Positions 1 to 7,793 of a stretch of 64,000 bases of DNA are shown one piece after another. This DNA is from Actinomycetota bacterium. Lineage in GTDB: Bacteria; Actinomycetota; Acidimicrobiia; IMCC26256; PALSA-555. The stretch covers positions 1 to 64,000 of the forward strand of contig PLJD01000025.1 in the NCBI GenBank assembly GCA_003140175.1, written 5' to 3'. Numbering within the stretch: the first letter of the stretch is position 1; every line of letters begins with the position of its first letter. Position numbers and translations under genes: made by a program. The notes beneath the pieces were generated by a model. The model worked only from the letters and a program-made list of their open reading frames with translations, did not search any database and was not told where the DNA came from.

Positions 1-1
1 C

Positions 2-691
2 ACAGAGATTCCGACACCCTCCGTGCCCGCCGAGCCGCTCCCCGCCACCGGCCGCCAGGTCGGCATCGACCTGGGGGTCAACGTCTTGGTGGCGACCAGC
101 GACGGGGCGCTGCTCAGCAACGACCGGTTCGGTGCCCGCGCCGCGGGGCGCCTCGCCGCCGCCCAGCGTGACGTGGCGCACAAGCAGCGGGGATCCCAGC
201 ACCGGCGCCGGGCGGTGGAACGAGTCGCCGCCGCGCATCGCCACGCCCGCAACGGTCGAGCCAACGCCCTACACCAGCTGTCGCGCCGCCTCGTCGACGA
301 CCATGACCTCATCGTCCACGAGCAACTCCAGGTGGTGAACCTGGTTCGTCGCCCCCGACCCCGACCGGATGGCACCGGCGGCTTCGAGCCCAATGGAGCC
401 GCCGCCAAGACCGGGCTGAATCGTTGTATCCACGACGCCGGGTGGGGTCGCCTGCTCGCGATGATCTCCTACAAGGCTGAAAGCGCCGGTCGGAGCGTCA
501 TCGCAGTAGACCCCCGCAACACCAGCCGAACCTGTGCCCACTGCGGGCACATCTCGGTTGGGAACCGGCACGCAACGGTGTTCAAGTGTCTTGCGTGCGG
601 CCACGGGGCCCACGCCGACACCAACGCCGCCATCAACATCCTTCGGGCCGGTAGAGCCCAGCAGCACACCGCTGCGCAGGGCCGAAACTGA
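2..691 (+). CDS. tnpB: TnpB, IS200/IS605-type RNA-guided nuclease (5' end cut by window edge)
   Basis: The frame is open to the window edge, so the N-terminal part is missing; a GTG at 23 lies inside the frame and is probably not the start. The visible part carries the three RuvC-like acidic residues in order: Asp in GIDLGV, Glu in VHEQLQVVNL, and Asp in HADTNAAINI near the C-terminus. A four-Cys zinc ribbon (CAHCGH then CLACGH) sits before the last Asp. TnpB proteins are RNA-guided DNA nucleases of IS200/IS605 and IS607 elements; the guide RNA normally overlaps the 3' end of the gene and the element's right end. No tnpA is visible; it could lie upstream of the window. The downstream neighbour is a damaged dioxygenase gene starting within a few bases of this stop. 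Confidence 0.9.
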   Translation, partial: TEIPTPSVPAEPLPATGRQVGIDLGVNVLVATSDGALLSNDRFGARAAGRLAAAQRDVAHKQRGSQHRRRAVERVAAAHRHARNGRANALHQLSRRLVDDHDLIVHEQLQVVNLVRRPRPRPDGTGGFEPNGAAAKTGLNRCIHDAGWGRLLAMISYKAESAGRSVIAVDPRNTSRTCAHCGHISVGNRHATVFKCLACGHGAHADTNAAINILRAGRAQQHTAAQGRN

Positions 692-692
692 C

Positions 693-1509
693 CCACTACC
701 CAATTTCGACGTCGAGCTCGTCGGCGCGACCATCGGCGGCCACGTGTCGGGCGTCGACCTCACTCGAGACCTGCCCGACGAGGTCATCGCCGAGCTACGC
801 CAGGCACTCCTCGACTACAAGGTCCTGTTCTTCCGCGACCAGCCCCTGACACCGGCCCAGCACGTGAGCTTCGCGCGTCGCGGAGAGCTCGAGATCCATC
901 CGTTCATCCCGTCGAACACCGCTCAGCCCGAGCTGGCCCGCTTCGCAAAGTCGGCCGACGTCGGCGGCTACGAGAACGGCTGGCACCACGACGTCACGTG
1001 GCGAGCGAGCCCGTCGTCGGGCGCCGTCCTCCACGCCGTCGAGGTGCCCCCGGCCGGGGTTGACACGCTCGTCGCCGACATGTACGCCGCGTACGACGGA
1101 CTCGACGACGCGCTCCGGGCACGCGTCGACGGGATGGTTGCCGTGCACGACTACGCCAAGACGTCGGACACCTGGTCCCCGAATCCGAACGAGACGCGAT
1201 GCGGGCCGAGTACCCGCCCTGGAGCATCCCGTCGTGCGGACCCATCCCGAGACCGGCCGCAAGCTGCTCTTCGTCAACCGGTTCTTCGTCAGCCACCTCG
1301 TCGGGCTCGAGGCCGCCGAGAGCACCGCGCTGATCGACCGCCTCTCCCATCAGGCCGACACGATCGAGTACCAATGCCGGTTTCGGTGGGCGCCGCACCC
1401 GGTCGCGTTCTGGGACAACCGGGCCGTGCAGCACTACACGGTGTCGGACTACTGGCCCGACGTGCGAGTCCTCGAGCGGGCGAGCATCGTCGGCGACCGG
1501 CCCCAGTAG
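693..1509 (+). pseudogene. TauD/TfdA-family Fe(II)/2-oxoglutarate dioxygenase, frameshifted
   Basis: The product would be an alpha-ketoglutarate-dependent dioxygenase. The similarity runs through three frames: frame 3 from about 693 to 1180 (ELVGATIGGHVSGVDL through HDYAKTSDTW), frame 2 from about 1181 to 1219 (ESERDAMRAEYPP), and frame 1 from 1219 to the stop at 1509 (LEHPVVRTHPETGRKLLF). The iron-binding HxD motif (WHHDVTW) and the distal His (AVQHYTVSDYW) both survive. The stretch FARRGELEIHPF lacks the Phe usually found between RR and GELE, so one codon may also be missing. No start codon lies at the expected N-terminus, because the TnpB stop is at 691. It is either a decaying gene disrupted by the TnpB element or a sequence-error cluster; several independent lesions favour decay. 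Confidence 0.75.
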
Positions 1510-1515
1510 CGGCGC

Positions 1516-3123
1516 CTACGGGGCGGGCGGCCCCAGGTACCGGCCCGGGAAGTACTCGGCGGCCGGCTCCACGAGCGCGTTGACGATGGACGGAGTCGAC
1601 GCGGCCAGCGCCCGCTCGAGCGCGGGGCGGATCTGGTCGGGGCGCTCGATGAGCTCGCCCTCGGCGTCGAAGCCGGGCGCGAGGCGTTCGTAGTGGCGGA
1701 CGCCGAGCGGCACCCAGTCCGCGGCCCACCCGCGGTTGTTCATCACGACGGTGACGATGGGGAGCCCGAAGCGGGCTGCGGTGTCGAGCTCCATGGCGTT
1801 GAATCCGAAGGACCCGTCGCCGGTGATCCAGACGACTTGGGAGCCGGGCCGGGCGAGTGCGGCGGCGAGCGCGTATCCGATGCCGTAGCCGATGTTGCCG
1901 AAGTTGCTCATGCTCGGGGTACGTCCAGGCTGGTAGGCGCGGAACGCGGCGCGGGCCCAGATCATGCTGTTCGCGCCGTCGGCGACGACGGTGGCGTCGC
2001 GGTCGAGGAGCGCTTGGAGCTCGAGGCATAGGCGCATCGGGTGCATGGGGACCTGCTCGGAGCTCGCCATCGCGGCCTGGCCGGCGGCGATGGTCTCGGT
2101 TTGGTCCCGCAGCTGTGCGCGCCAGTCGCCGACGTCCAACGGCTGGATGGCGTCGGTGAGCTGGCGCAGGGCGGTCTGGGCGTCGGCGACGATCCCGACG
2201 CTCACCGGTACCCGGTTGCGGCCGATCTCGAGCGGGTTGACGTCGACCTGGAGAAAGTGCTCGAGGTTCGGGAATCGTCCGTAGCCGAAGAAGTAGTCGA
2301 GCTGCTTGCCGACGCAGAGGAGCACGTCGGCTTGGTAGCAGACGTTCTGCCAGTCCTGACCGAAGCAGAGCGGGTGGTCGTCGGGGACGATGCCTCGGGC
2401 GGCCTGGCGGGTGATGACCGGGATGCCGGCGCGCTCGACGAAGGCGCGCAGCTCCTCGTCGGCGTCCGCCCACCACACGCCGCTTCCCACGACGAGCGCC
2501 GGGCGTCGCGCGCGCTGGAGCAGGTCGACGGCCCGCTCGATGAGCTCGGGGGCCGCGCCGCCGGCACCGGGCTGCGGCTCGAGCTGCGTAGGAAGCTCGA
2601 TCTGAGCGTCGTCGATCTGGGCGTGGATGAGATCGATCGCGACCTCGAGGTACACCGGACCGGGCTTGCCGGTTCGCGCCTCGCGAAACGCCCAGTCGAC
2701 GTACTCGGGGATCCGATCGAGGTGGTAGACGCGCCGGGCCCACTTGGTGAGCGGTCGGACCAGCTCAAGCTGGTCGAGCGATTCGACCTCGCCGGTGTCC
2801 TGGCCTCGAAGGGTCGACGCGCCGGCGATACACACCAGCGGAGCCCCGTTGGCGCGGGCGTTGGCCAGACCGGTCATGGCGTTGGTGACCCCAGGTGCTG
2901 CGGTGACGAGGCAGACGCCGGGCTGACGAGTGGCGAGCGCCCAACCCTCGGCTGCGTAGACCGCCGCGCCTTCGTGTCGGACGTCGACGAGCGTCATGTC
3001 GGGGTCGTCGCGCACCGCCCACCAGGTGGGGTTGATGTGGCCCCCGCCGAGCCCGAAGACGTGGGTGACGCCCTCCCGCCGAAGGGCGCGGCGCATGAGC
3101 TCGCCGCCGTCGACGAGTGTCAC
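1516..3123 (-). CDS. Thiamine-diphosphate-dependent lyase/decarboxylase (acetolactate synthase-like)
   Basis: This 535-residue protein has the three-domain ThDP enzyme plan. The N-terminal PYR domain has the activating glutamate at residue 51 (VRHEGAA). The C-terminal domain carries the ThDP/Mg motif, beginning GDGSFGFNAMEL near residue 434 and ending in the NN pair near 461. The central segment KQLDYFFGYGRFPN resembles 2-hydroxyacyl-CoA lyase and oxalyl-CoA decarboxylase more than biosynthetic acetolactate synthase; this is a judgement from memory of those families. The GTG start at 3123 shares GTGA with the stop of the small upstream gene, implying translational coupling. Longer in-frame starts exist but read into the shadow of the upstream gene. 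A family III CoA-transferase lies 3.4 kb away, so cleavage of a 2-hydroxyacyl-CoA is a reasonable but unproved role. Confidence 0.85.
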   Translation of the reverse strand: MTLVDGGELMRRALRREGVTHVFGLGGGHINPTWWAVRDDPDMTLVDVRHEGAAVYAAEGWALATRQPGVCLVTAAPGVTNAMTGLANARANGAPLVCIAGASTLRGQDTGEVESLDQLELVRPLTKWARRVYHLDRIPEYVDWAFREARTGKPGPVYLEVAIDLIHAQIDDAQIELPTQLEPQPGAGGAAPELIERAVDLLQRARRPALVVGSGVWWADADEELRAFVERAGIPVITRQAARGIVPDDHPLCFGQDWQNVCYQADVLLCVGKQLDYFFGYGRFPNLEHFLQVDVNPLEIGRNRVPVSVGIVADAQTALRQLTDAIQPLDVGDWRAQLRDQTETIAAGQAAMASSEQVPMHPMRLCLELQALLDRDATVVADGANSMIWARAAFRAYQPGRTPSMSNFGNIGYGIGYALAAALARPGSQVVWITGDGSFGFNAMELDTAARFGLPIVTVVMNNRGWAADWVPLGVRHYERLAPGFDAEGELIERPDQIRPALERALAASTPSIVNALVEPAAEYFPGRYLGPPAP

Positions 3124-3464
3124 GGCTCGACGGTCCGGATCAGCTCGTCGAGGCGGACGGCCACTGCGGCGACCCGTTGCGCGCTCGGGGTTCGATCGTT
3201 CAGCTGCGCGAGGGCCTCGACGTCGGCCTGGGCCAGGCCGTAGGTGCGCGCCACGACGTCGGTCGCGGGGCCGCCCGACTCGGGGTCCACGACGCCGATC
3301 GTGTTGCCGTAGAAGGTGATGTGGTGGAGCCCGGCCGAGAACAGCATCCATCCCAGGATGCAGAATCCTCCTTCGCCGAAGAGCATGCCGGCGTTGAGGT
3401 GGGGCGGCAGGCCGTCGCGAGCTTGACGGAGCAGGTCGAGACGGGCCGGCGGGGGTCCGCTCAT
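3120..3464 (-). CDS. Small conserved-looking protein of unknown function (114 aa)
   Basis: I do not recognise this family. ATG at 3464 gives 114 residues. It has a hydrophobic central stretch (GGFCILGWMLFSAGLHH, about residues 30-46), too short and polar-flanked to be called a membrane anchor, then a predicted helical C-terminus ending RTVEP. It lies 76 bases after the SDR gene and overlaps the ThDP enzyme gene by four bases (GTGA), so it almost certainly shares an operon and possibly a complex with that enzyme. It could be an accessory subunit or a substrate-specific partner, but nothing in the sequence shows which. Confidence 0.6.
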   Translation of the reverse strand: MSGPPPARLDLLRQARDGLPPHLNAGMLFGEGGFCILGWMLFSAGLHHITFYGNTIGVVDPESGGPATDVVARTYGLAQADVEALAQLNDRTPSAQRVAAVAVRLDELIRTVEP

Positions 3465-3540
3465 CGGCCCCCGGTCCGGCTCGGGTGGTACCCGGTGCGC
3501 AGACGCCCGAGGCGGGGGTGCCGGGAACGGCTCATCGCCG

Positions 3541-4320
3541 CTAACCGCGGGGCGCGGCGAACCCCGGCACCGCCGGGGGACCGCCGACGTAGATGGTCTG
3601 GCCGGACAGGAAGCTCGCCGCCGGCGAGGCAAGAAAGAGGATCGGCCACGCGATCTCCTCGGGGAGCCCCGCTCGCCCGAAGCCGTTCGAGCGGCCACCC
3701 ACCTCGTCGGGATCCTGGCCGATGCGCTGCATGGCGCGCAGGAACCCCTCGGACTTGATCGCGCCCACGCCGACGCAGTTGACCCGCACCCCGTAGGGCG
3801 CCAGGCCGGCCGCGAATGATGCGGTGAGGTTCTCGACCCCAGCCTTCGCGGCGCCGTACGGCGCGACGAAGGGAAGTCCGTGCTCGGCGGCGCCCGAGGA
3901 GATGTTGACGATGACACCCCGACGGCGGCTCATCATGTGACGCGCCGCGGCCTGGGAGAGCAGAAACACGCTGCGCAAGTTCAGGTCGATCGACTGTTGC
4001 CAGCTGTCGACATCCCAATCCTCGAGTGTGCGTGATTGGGAGCCGCCCGAGTTGTTCACGAGGATGTCGAGATGACCGAACGCGTCGAGTGTCGACGCGA
4101 CGAGGCGCGCGCAGGCGTCGGCGTCCCGGACGTCAGTTGGGACGACGAGCGCCTGGCGCTTCCGGTCGCGCACCTCGAGCGCCACGCGTTCGAGGTTCTC
4201 TTGCTTGCGGCTGGCGAGGACGACGTCCGCGCCGTGCTCCGCGAGGACGAGCGCGGTGGCTCGGCCGATCCCGGTTCCGCCGCCGGTGACGATCGCTGTC
4301 TGGCCGTCCAGGCTGAACAT
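3541..4320 (-). CDS. Short-chain dehydrogenase/reductase
   Basis: This is a classical SDR of 259 residues. It has the Rossmann glycine motif TGGGTGIG at residues 12-19, NNSG at 89-92, the catalytic Ser at about 141, and YGAAK giving Tyr155 and Lys159. Such enzymes oxidise or reduce alcohols and ketones with NAD(P)(H); an Asp or Arg that fixes cofactor choice cannot be called confidently. I chose the ATG at 4320; a GTG at 4353 (11 codons longer) is an alternative. It follows the solute-binding protein gene by about 40 bases and precedes the small unknown gene and ThDP enzyme on the same strand, so it likely acts on the product or precursor of that lyase. Confidence 0.88.
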   Translation of the reverse strand: MFSLDGQTAIVTGGGTGIGRATALVLAEHGADVVLASRKQENLERVALEVRDRKRQALVVPTDVRDADACARLVASTLDAFGHLDILVNNSGGSQSRTLEDWDVDSWQQSIDLNLRSVFLLSQAAARHMMSRRRGVIVNISSGAAEHGLPFVAPYGAAKAGVENLTASFAAGLAPYGVRVNCVGVGAIKSEGFLRAMQRIGQDPDEVGGRSNGFGRAGLPEEIAWPILFLASPAASFLSGQTIYVGGPPAVPGFAAPRG

Positions 4321-4361
4321 CGGCTCCGGCACGGCGCCGGTGGGGTCTGGCACGGAGTTCG

Positions 4362-5702
4362 TCAGCTCCCGCTCCCGAGCAGATCGAGCTTGATCGTATG
4401 GAGGTTCAACGGGTTGCAGTCGAAGGTCCCCGCCTTCTTCGGGTAGACACGGACGAACTTGGCGTGCTGCACTTGGAGCAGTGCATAGCACGGCGTGGGC
4501 AGGTGCTTCCCGACGTCGGTCTTGCCGAGCATCCCGTCCGCGGTGAAGCCGTTGATGGTCGGGGCGGTCGCCAGCACCGCGGCCCGGGTCAGGGCGTTCT
4601 CGCCTCCCTTGCCCACGATGGTGTTCACGACGTCTTGGAAGAAGATACCGGCGGCCCACGCATTCGCACCGAAGGCGTCGGCCTTGTCGCGGCCGGTGAA
4701 CTTGAGGAACGTCGCGGTCATCTTGTTGGCGCTTGCTTCCTCGAAGGGTACGAAGGTCGTGTACAGGTACTGACCCTCGACGCTCGATCCTCCCTGCTGG
4801 ATGAAGCGCTGGTCGTAGCACTGGATCGAGCAGTCCCACACCTTCACCGAGGTCAGGCCCTGCAGCACCGCCTCCTTGCGCAACTCAACCATGCTGCTGT
4901 ACGCGAGGCCCGCGTGCACGTAGGTCGATCCGTGCTGCTTGGCGGCTTGCACGACCGGCGTGAACGCGCTCTGGGGCGCCACGCCAGAGATGTCGAACTC
5001 CTGATCGGACTTGATACCGAGCTGCTGTTGCAATCGGAACAGCGGTACCTGCGCGTTCTTCGATGCCTGCAGGTCCGATGGGTAGATGTAGACGCCGTGC
5101 AGATCCTTGAACGTGCTGAGGAAGTAGCGGGTCGGCCCGACCGTCGCGACATAGGTCTGGGGGTGATCATTCTTGGTGGCGCAGTCCAGGGTCTCACCTT
5201 CCACCGAGAACGACACCGGCGAGCACTGATGCACGGGATCCGTCTGGACCACGGGAAAGTCCGGCAGTCCGACCGCTTTGCCGGCCGCGTTCTGGCAGTC
5301 CACCAAGTCGGTGATGTTGTCGACGAAGAGGGCGCTGGTGCCGACCAGAGCGAAGTCGCGCGCGCACGCGGTGATGATCGCCTCGCGCGCGTCGTCGGCG
5401 TTCAGGTGGGTGTCAATGAAGTCGACGACGACCTTGCGCCCGGCTAGGCCGCCGATGCTGTTCATGTATCTGGCCCAGCCCTCGACTGCGCTCACGGACC
5501 CCTGGAAGAGTCCCGGCGCCGATGGGGTGTCCACGTCGGCCAAGACACCGACCCGGATCGTCGTGGCCGTGATGCCGACGTCGGTCGCCCGGCGCGGGGA
5601 GGGGCGCGTCGCTGCGCCCGGGCCCGCCGTTGCTCCCGTCCAGGCGGCGCCGCTGGCAAGCACCACCGCGCTCAGCAGCCCGATCGCGCGACTCCACCGC
5701 AT
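4362..5702 (-). CDS. Branched-chain-amino-acid-type ABC transporter substrate-binding protein
   Basis: This is a 446-residue exported type I periplasmic-binding protein (Leu/Ile/Val-receptor fold). The first 27 residues form a signal peptide: Arg3 and Arg5, a hydrophobic core, then Ala-rich cleavage sites. The mature start, TTIRVGVLADVDTPSAPG, matches the opening strand of this family. No permease or ATPase gene is adjacent, so the protein either works with a transporter encoded elsewhere or senses ligand. A TetR gene lies directly upstream on the same strand, and an 18-bp perfect inverted repeat sits in the 93-bp gap, making it the probable target of that regulator. The following SDR and ThDP genes suggest the ligand is the catabolic substrate. 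Confidence 0.85.
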   Translation of the reverse strand: MRWSRAIGLLSAVVLASGAAWTGATAGPGAATRPSPRRATDVGITATTIRVGVLADVDTPSAPGLFQGSVSAVEGWARYMNSIGGLAGRKVVVDFIDTHLNADDAREAIITACARDFALVGTSALFVDNITDLVDCQNAAGKAVGLPDFPVVQTDPVHQCSPVSFSVEGETLDCATKNDHPQTYVATVGPTRYFLSTFKDLHGVYIYPSDLQASKNAQVPLFRLQQQLGIKSDQEFDISGVAPQSAFTPVVQAAKQHGSTYVHAGLAYSSMVELRKEAVLQGLTSVKVWDCSIQCYDQRFIQQGGSSVEGQYLYTTFVPFEEASANKMTATFLKFTGRDKADAFGANAWAAGIFFQDVVNTIVGKGGENALTRAAVLATAPTINGFTADGMLGKTDVGKHLPTPCYALLQVQHAKFVRVYPKKAGTFDCNPLNLHTIKLDLLGSGS

Positions 5703-5744
5703 TGTGTCCCCCCGGTTCGATGTCGAGCCGCCCTCGCCCGGCGG

Positions 5745-5773
5745 AACTCGCTTCTCGTAGACGAGAAGGAGTT
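5745..5773. promoter_or_regulatory. Candidate TetR operator upstream of the binding-protein operon
   Basis: Positions 5751-5768 read CTTCTCGT, AG, ACGAGAAG: two perfect 8-bp inverted arms around a 2-bp spacer. The symmetry extends outward to AACTC at 5745-5749 and GAGTT at 5769-5773, with one extra base on the left side. It lies between the TetR stop and the start of the binding-protein gene, in the position of that gene's promoter. TetR proteins bind palindromes of this size. No T-run follows it on the transcribed strand, so a terminator is less likely. Confidence 0.6.
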
Positions 5774-5795
5774 TCTCTCTCCGGGGTGGGGACTG

Positions 5796-6458
5796 TCAAG
5801 AACGAGGACGGCGCACCCCGGCCAGCGTGAAGGCCACGATGTCCTCGACGTCCGCTCCGCTGAGCGGGTCGCGCTGAATGAGGCTCCACGTCATGTGACC
5901 CAGGGTCAGCTGGACGATGTGCGAGACGTCGCGTTCCACGTCGAGCGCCCGAAGCTCTCCCGCCTCGTGCGCCGCGACGAGCGCTTCGCGCAACGGGGCG
6001 CGCAGTGCCTCGTCGGCGGCCAGCGACTCCTCGGGGAACTCGTAGGCGAGTCGCATGCCGTTGAGGATGAACGGGCGCGTGTCCGTGGCCTGGCTCGGGT
6101 TCTGAGCCCGCGCCAACATGCCGCGGATCCAGCACTCGACCGCCGCCACGCGCGTGTCGCAGGCTGCCATGCGACGCTCGAGGTGCTCCATGTACTGGCG
6201 GTTGCCGTCCTCGAGCACGGTCATGAGCAGCTCGGCCTTCCCACTGAAGTGGCGATAGAAGGCACGGTTCGAGACCCCGGCCGCGGCGATGACATCGGTG
6301 ACGCGCAGGTCCAGCGTCTCGGTCTCGCGGATGAGATCCACTGCAGCACGCATGATCTGCTCGACCTGCTCCGATGACCGTTCGAACCGCGGCTGGAGCG
6401 CACGCTCGACCGAACGGCTGCGCAGCGAGTCGGAGTTCGGCTGCTCCACGCTCAGCAC
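5796..6458 (-). CDS. TetR/AcrR-family transcriptional regulator
   Basis: This 220-residue protein has the TetR DNA-binding domain at about residues 30-80: IMRAAVDLI as helix 1, then VTDVIAAAGVSNRAFYRHF containing the helix-turn-helix and the typical YRHF end. The remaining helical domain would bind a ligand and dimerise. It is divergent from the CoA-transferase gene, with about 95 bp between starts, and precedes the binding-protein/SDR/ThDP operon on the same strand. It therefore probably controls one or both sides; the palindrome at 5745-5773 is the best operator candidate. Confidence 0.93.
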   Translation of the reverse strand: MLSVEQPNSDSLRSRSVERALQPRFERSSEQVEQIMRAAVDLIRETETLDLRVTDVIAAAGVSNRAFYRHFSGKAELLMTVLEDGNRQYMEHLERRMAACDTRVAAVECWIRGMLARAQNPSQATDTRPFILNGMRLAYEFPEESLAADEALRAPLREALVAAHEAGELRALDVERDVSHIVQLTLGHMTWSLIQRDPLSGADVEDIVAFTLAGVRRPRS

Positions 6459-6553
6459 CGTAGAACGAACTCGACCCCTCGGGGCTCGCCCCTGCCGGCG
6501 TTGGCCCCCAAATGCGAGACTGCGCCTCGGAGCACCACCAGAAGGAGCTGTAC

Positions 6554-7771
6554 ATGAACGAGATCCTCTCGGGAGTTCGGGTTCTCGAGGTCGCCTCCTG
6601 GACGTTCGTGCCGGCGGCGGGCGCGATCCTCGCCGACTGGGGCGCGGACGTCATCAAGATCGAGCATCCCGTCAGCGGCGACCCCCAGCGGGGCCTGGTG
6701 AGCTCGGGGCTGGTGCCGGGCGCGGTCGGTGGGTTCAACTACATGATGGAGCAGCCCAACCGCGGCAAGCGCAGCGTCGGCTTGAACCTGTCCAGCGACG
6801 AAGGCCGCGACCTGCTCTACCGGCTCGCCGAGTCCAGCGACGTCTTCCTCACCAACTTTCTGCCCGCGGCCCGGACCCGCTTGCAGATCGACGTCGAGCA
6901 CATCCGAGCTCACAACCCCGCCATCGTCTACGTGCGCGGGACCGGGCAGGGCACGCGAGGGCCCGACGCGGCCAAGGGCGGCTACGACGGTGCCTCCTAC
7001 TGGGCGCGCGGAGGAATAGCGAACGCGCTGACCCCTCGCGGTGTCGAGCCGCCGATCGGGCAACGCCCGGCGTTAGGCGACGTCATGGGGGGTCTCGCCA
7101 TCGCGGGGGGGATCGCGGCGGCGCTCCTCCGCCGAGAGCGCACCGGAACCCCATCGGTCGTTGACGTCTCGCTGCTCGCGACCGCGCTGTGGAACATCGC
7201 GCCCGACGTGGTGGCATCCAAGCTCTACGAGGGCGTCGAGATGCCGACGTTCGACGCCGACGCCCCACCTAACCCGCTCGTCGGGCTCTACCGAACCGGG
7301 GACGGGCGGTACCTGAGCCTGGTGATGCTGGAATCGGATCGGTTCTGGCCCGATCTGTGCCGCCATCTCGGTCGACCCGAGCTCATCGACGACCCCCGGT
7401 ACTCGAACGCGGCCGCCCGTTTCGAGCACCGCCGGGAGTGCCGACAGCAACTCGTCGAGATCTTCGCCACCGCGCCGCTCGACGAGTGGCGCACCCGGCT
7501 CGCGACCCTCGAGGGCGTGTGGGCACCGGTCCAGACGGCTCGGGAGCTCCACGACGACGTCCAGGTGGTGGCCAACGGCTACCTGCCGACCGTGTCCGCC
7601 GACGATGGGACACCGGTGGAGCTGGTGGCCAACCCGGTCCAGTTCGACGAGACCCCGGCCGTGCTGCGGCGCGCTCCCGACCACGGTCAGCACACCGAGG
7701 AAGTACTCCTCGAGCTCGGGCTGTCGTGGGACGAGCTCATCGTGCACAAGGAGTCGGGGGCGATCCTCTGA
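6554..7771 (+). CDS. CaiB/BaiF family III CoA-transferase
   Basis: This is a 405-residue family III CoA-transferase, the class that moves CoA between carboxylic acids. The N-terminus (ILSGVRVLEVASW) and DWGADVIKIEHP are family signatures, and the conserved catalytic Asp is Asp176 in ALGDVMGG. The ATG at 6554 follows AAGGAG with seven bases of spacing, which decides it over an in-frame start at 6512. The gene diverges from the TetR gene. Its probable job is to activate the acid substrate of the neighbouring ThDP enzyme/SDR block, by analogy with formyl-CoA transferase plus oxalyl-CoA decarboxylase, but the acid is unknown. Confidence 0.92.
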   Translation: MNEILSGVRVLEVASWTFVPAAGAILADWGADVIKIEHPVSGDPQRGLVSSGLVPGAVGGFNYMMEQPNRGKRSVGLNLSSDEGRDLLYRLAESSDVFLTNFLPAARTRLQIDVEHIRAHNPAIVYVRGTGQGTRGPDAAKGGYDGASYWARGGIANALTPRGVEPPIGQRPALGDVMGGLAIAGGIAAALLRRERTGTPSVVDVSLLATALWNIAPDVVASKLYEGVEMPTFDADAPPNPLVGLYRTGDGRYLSLVMLESDRFWPDLCRHLGRPELIDDPRYSNAAARFEHRRECRQQLVEIFATAPLDEWRTRLATLEGVWAPVQTARELHDDVQVVANGYLPTVSADDGTPVELVANPVQFDETPAVLRRAPDHGQHTEEVLLELGLSWDELIVHKESGAIL

Positions 7772-7793
7772 GCGGATCAGGGCGCGCCGGAGG

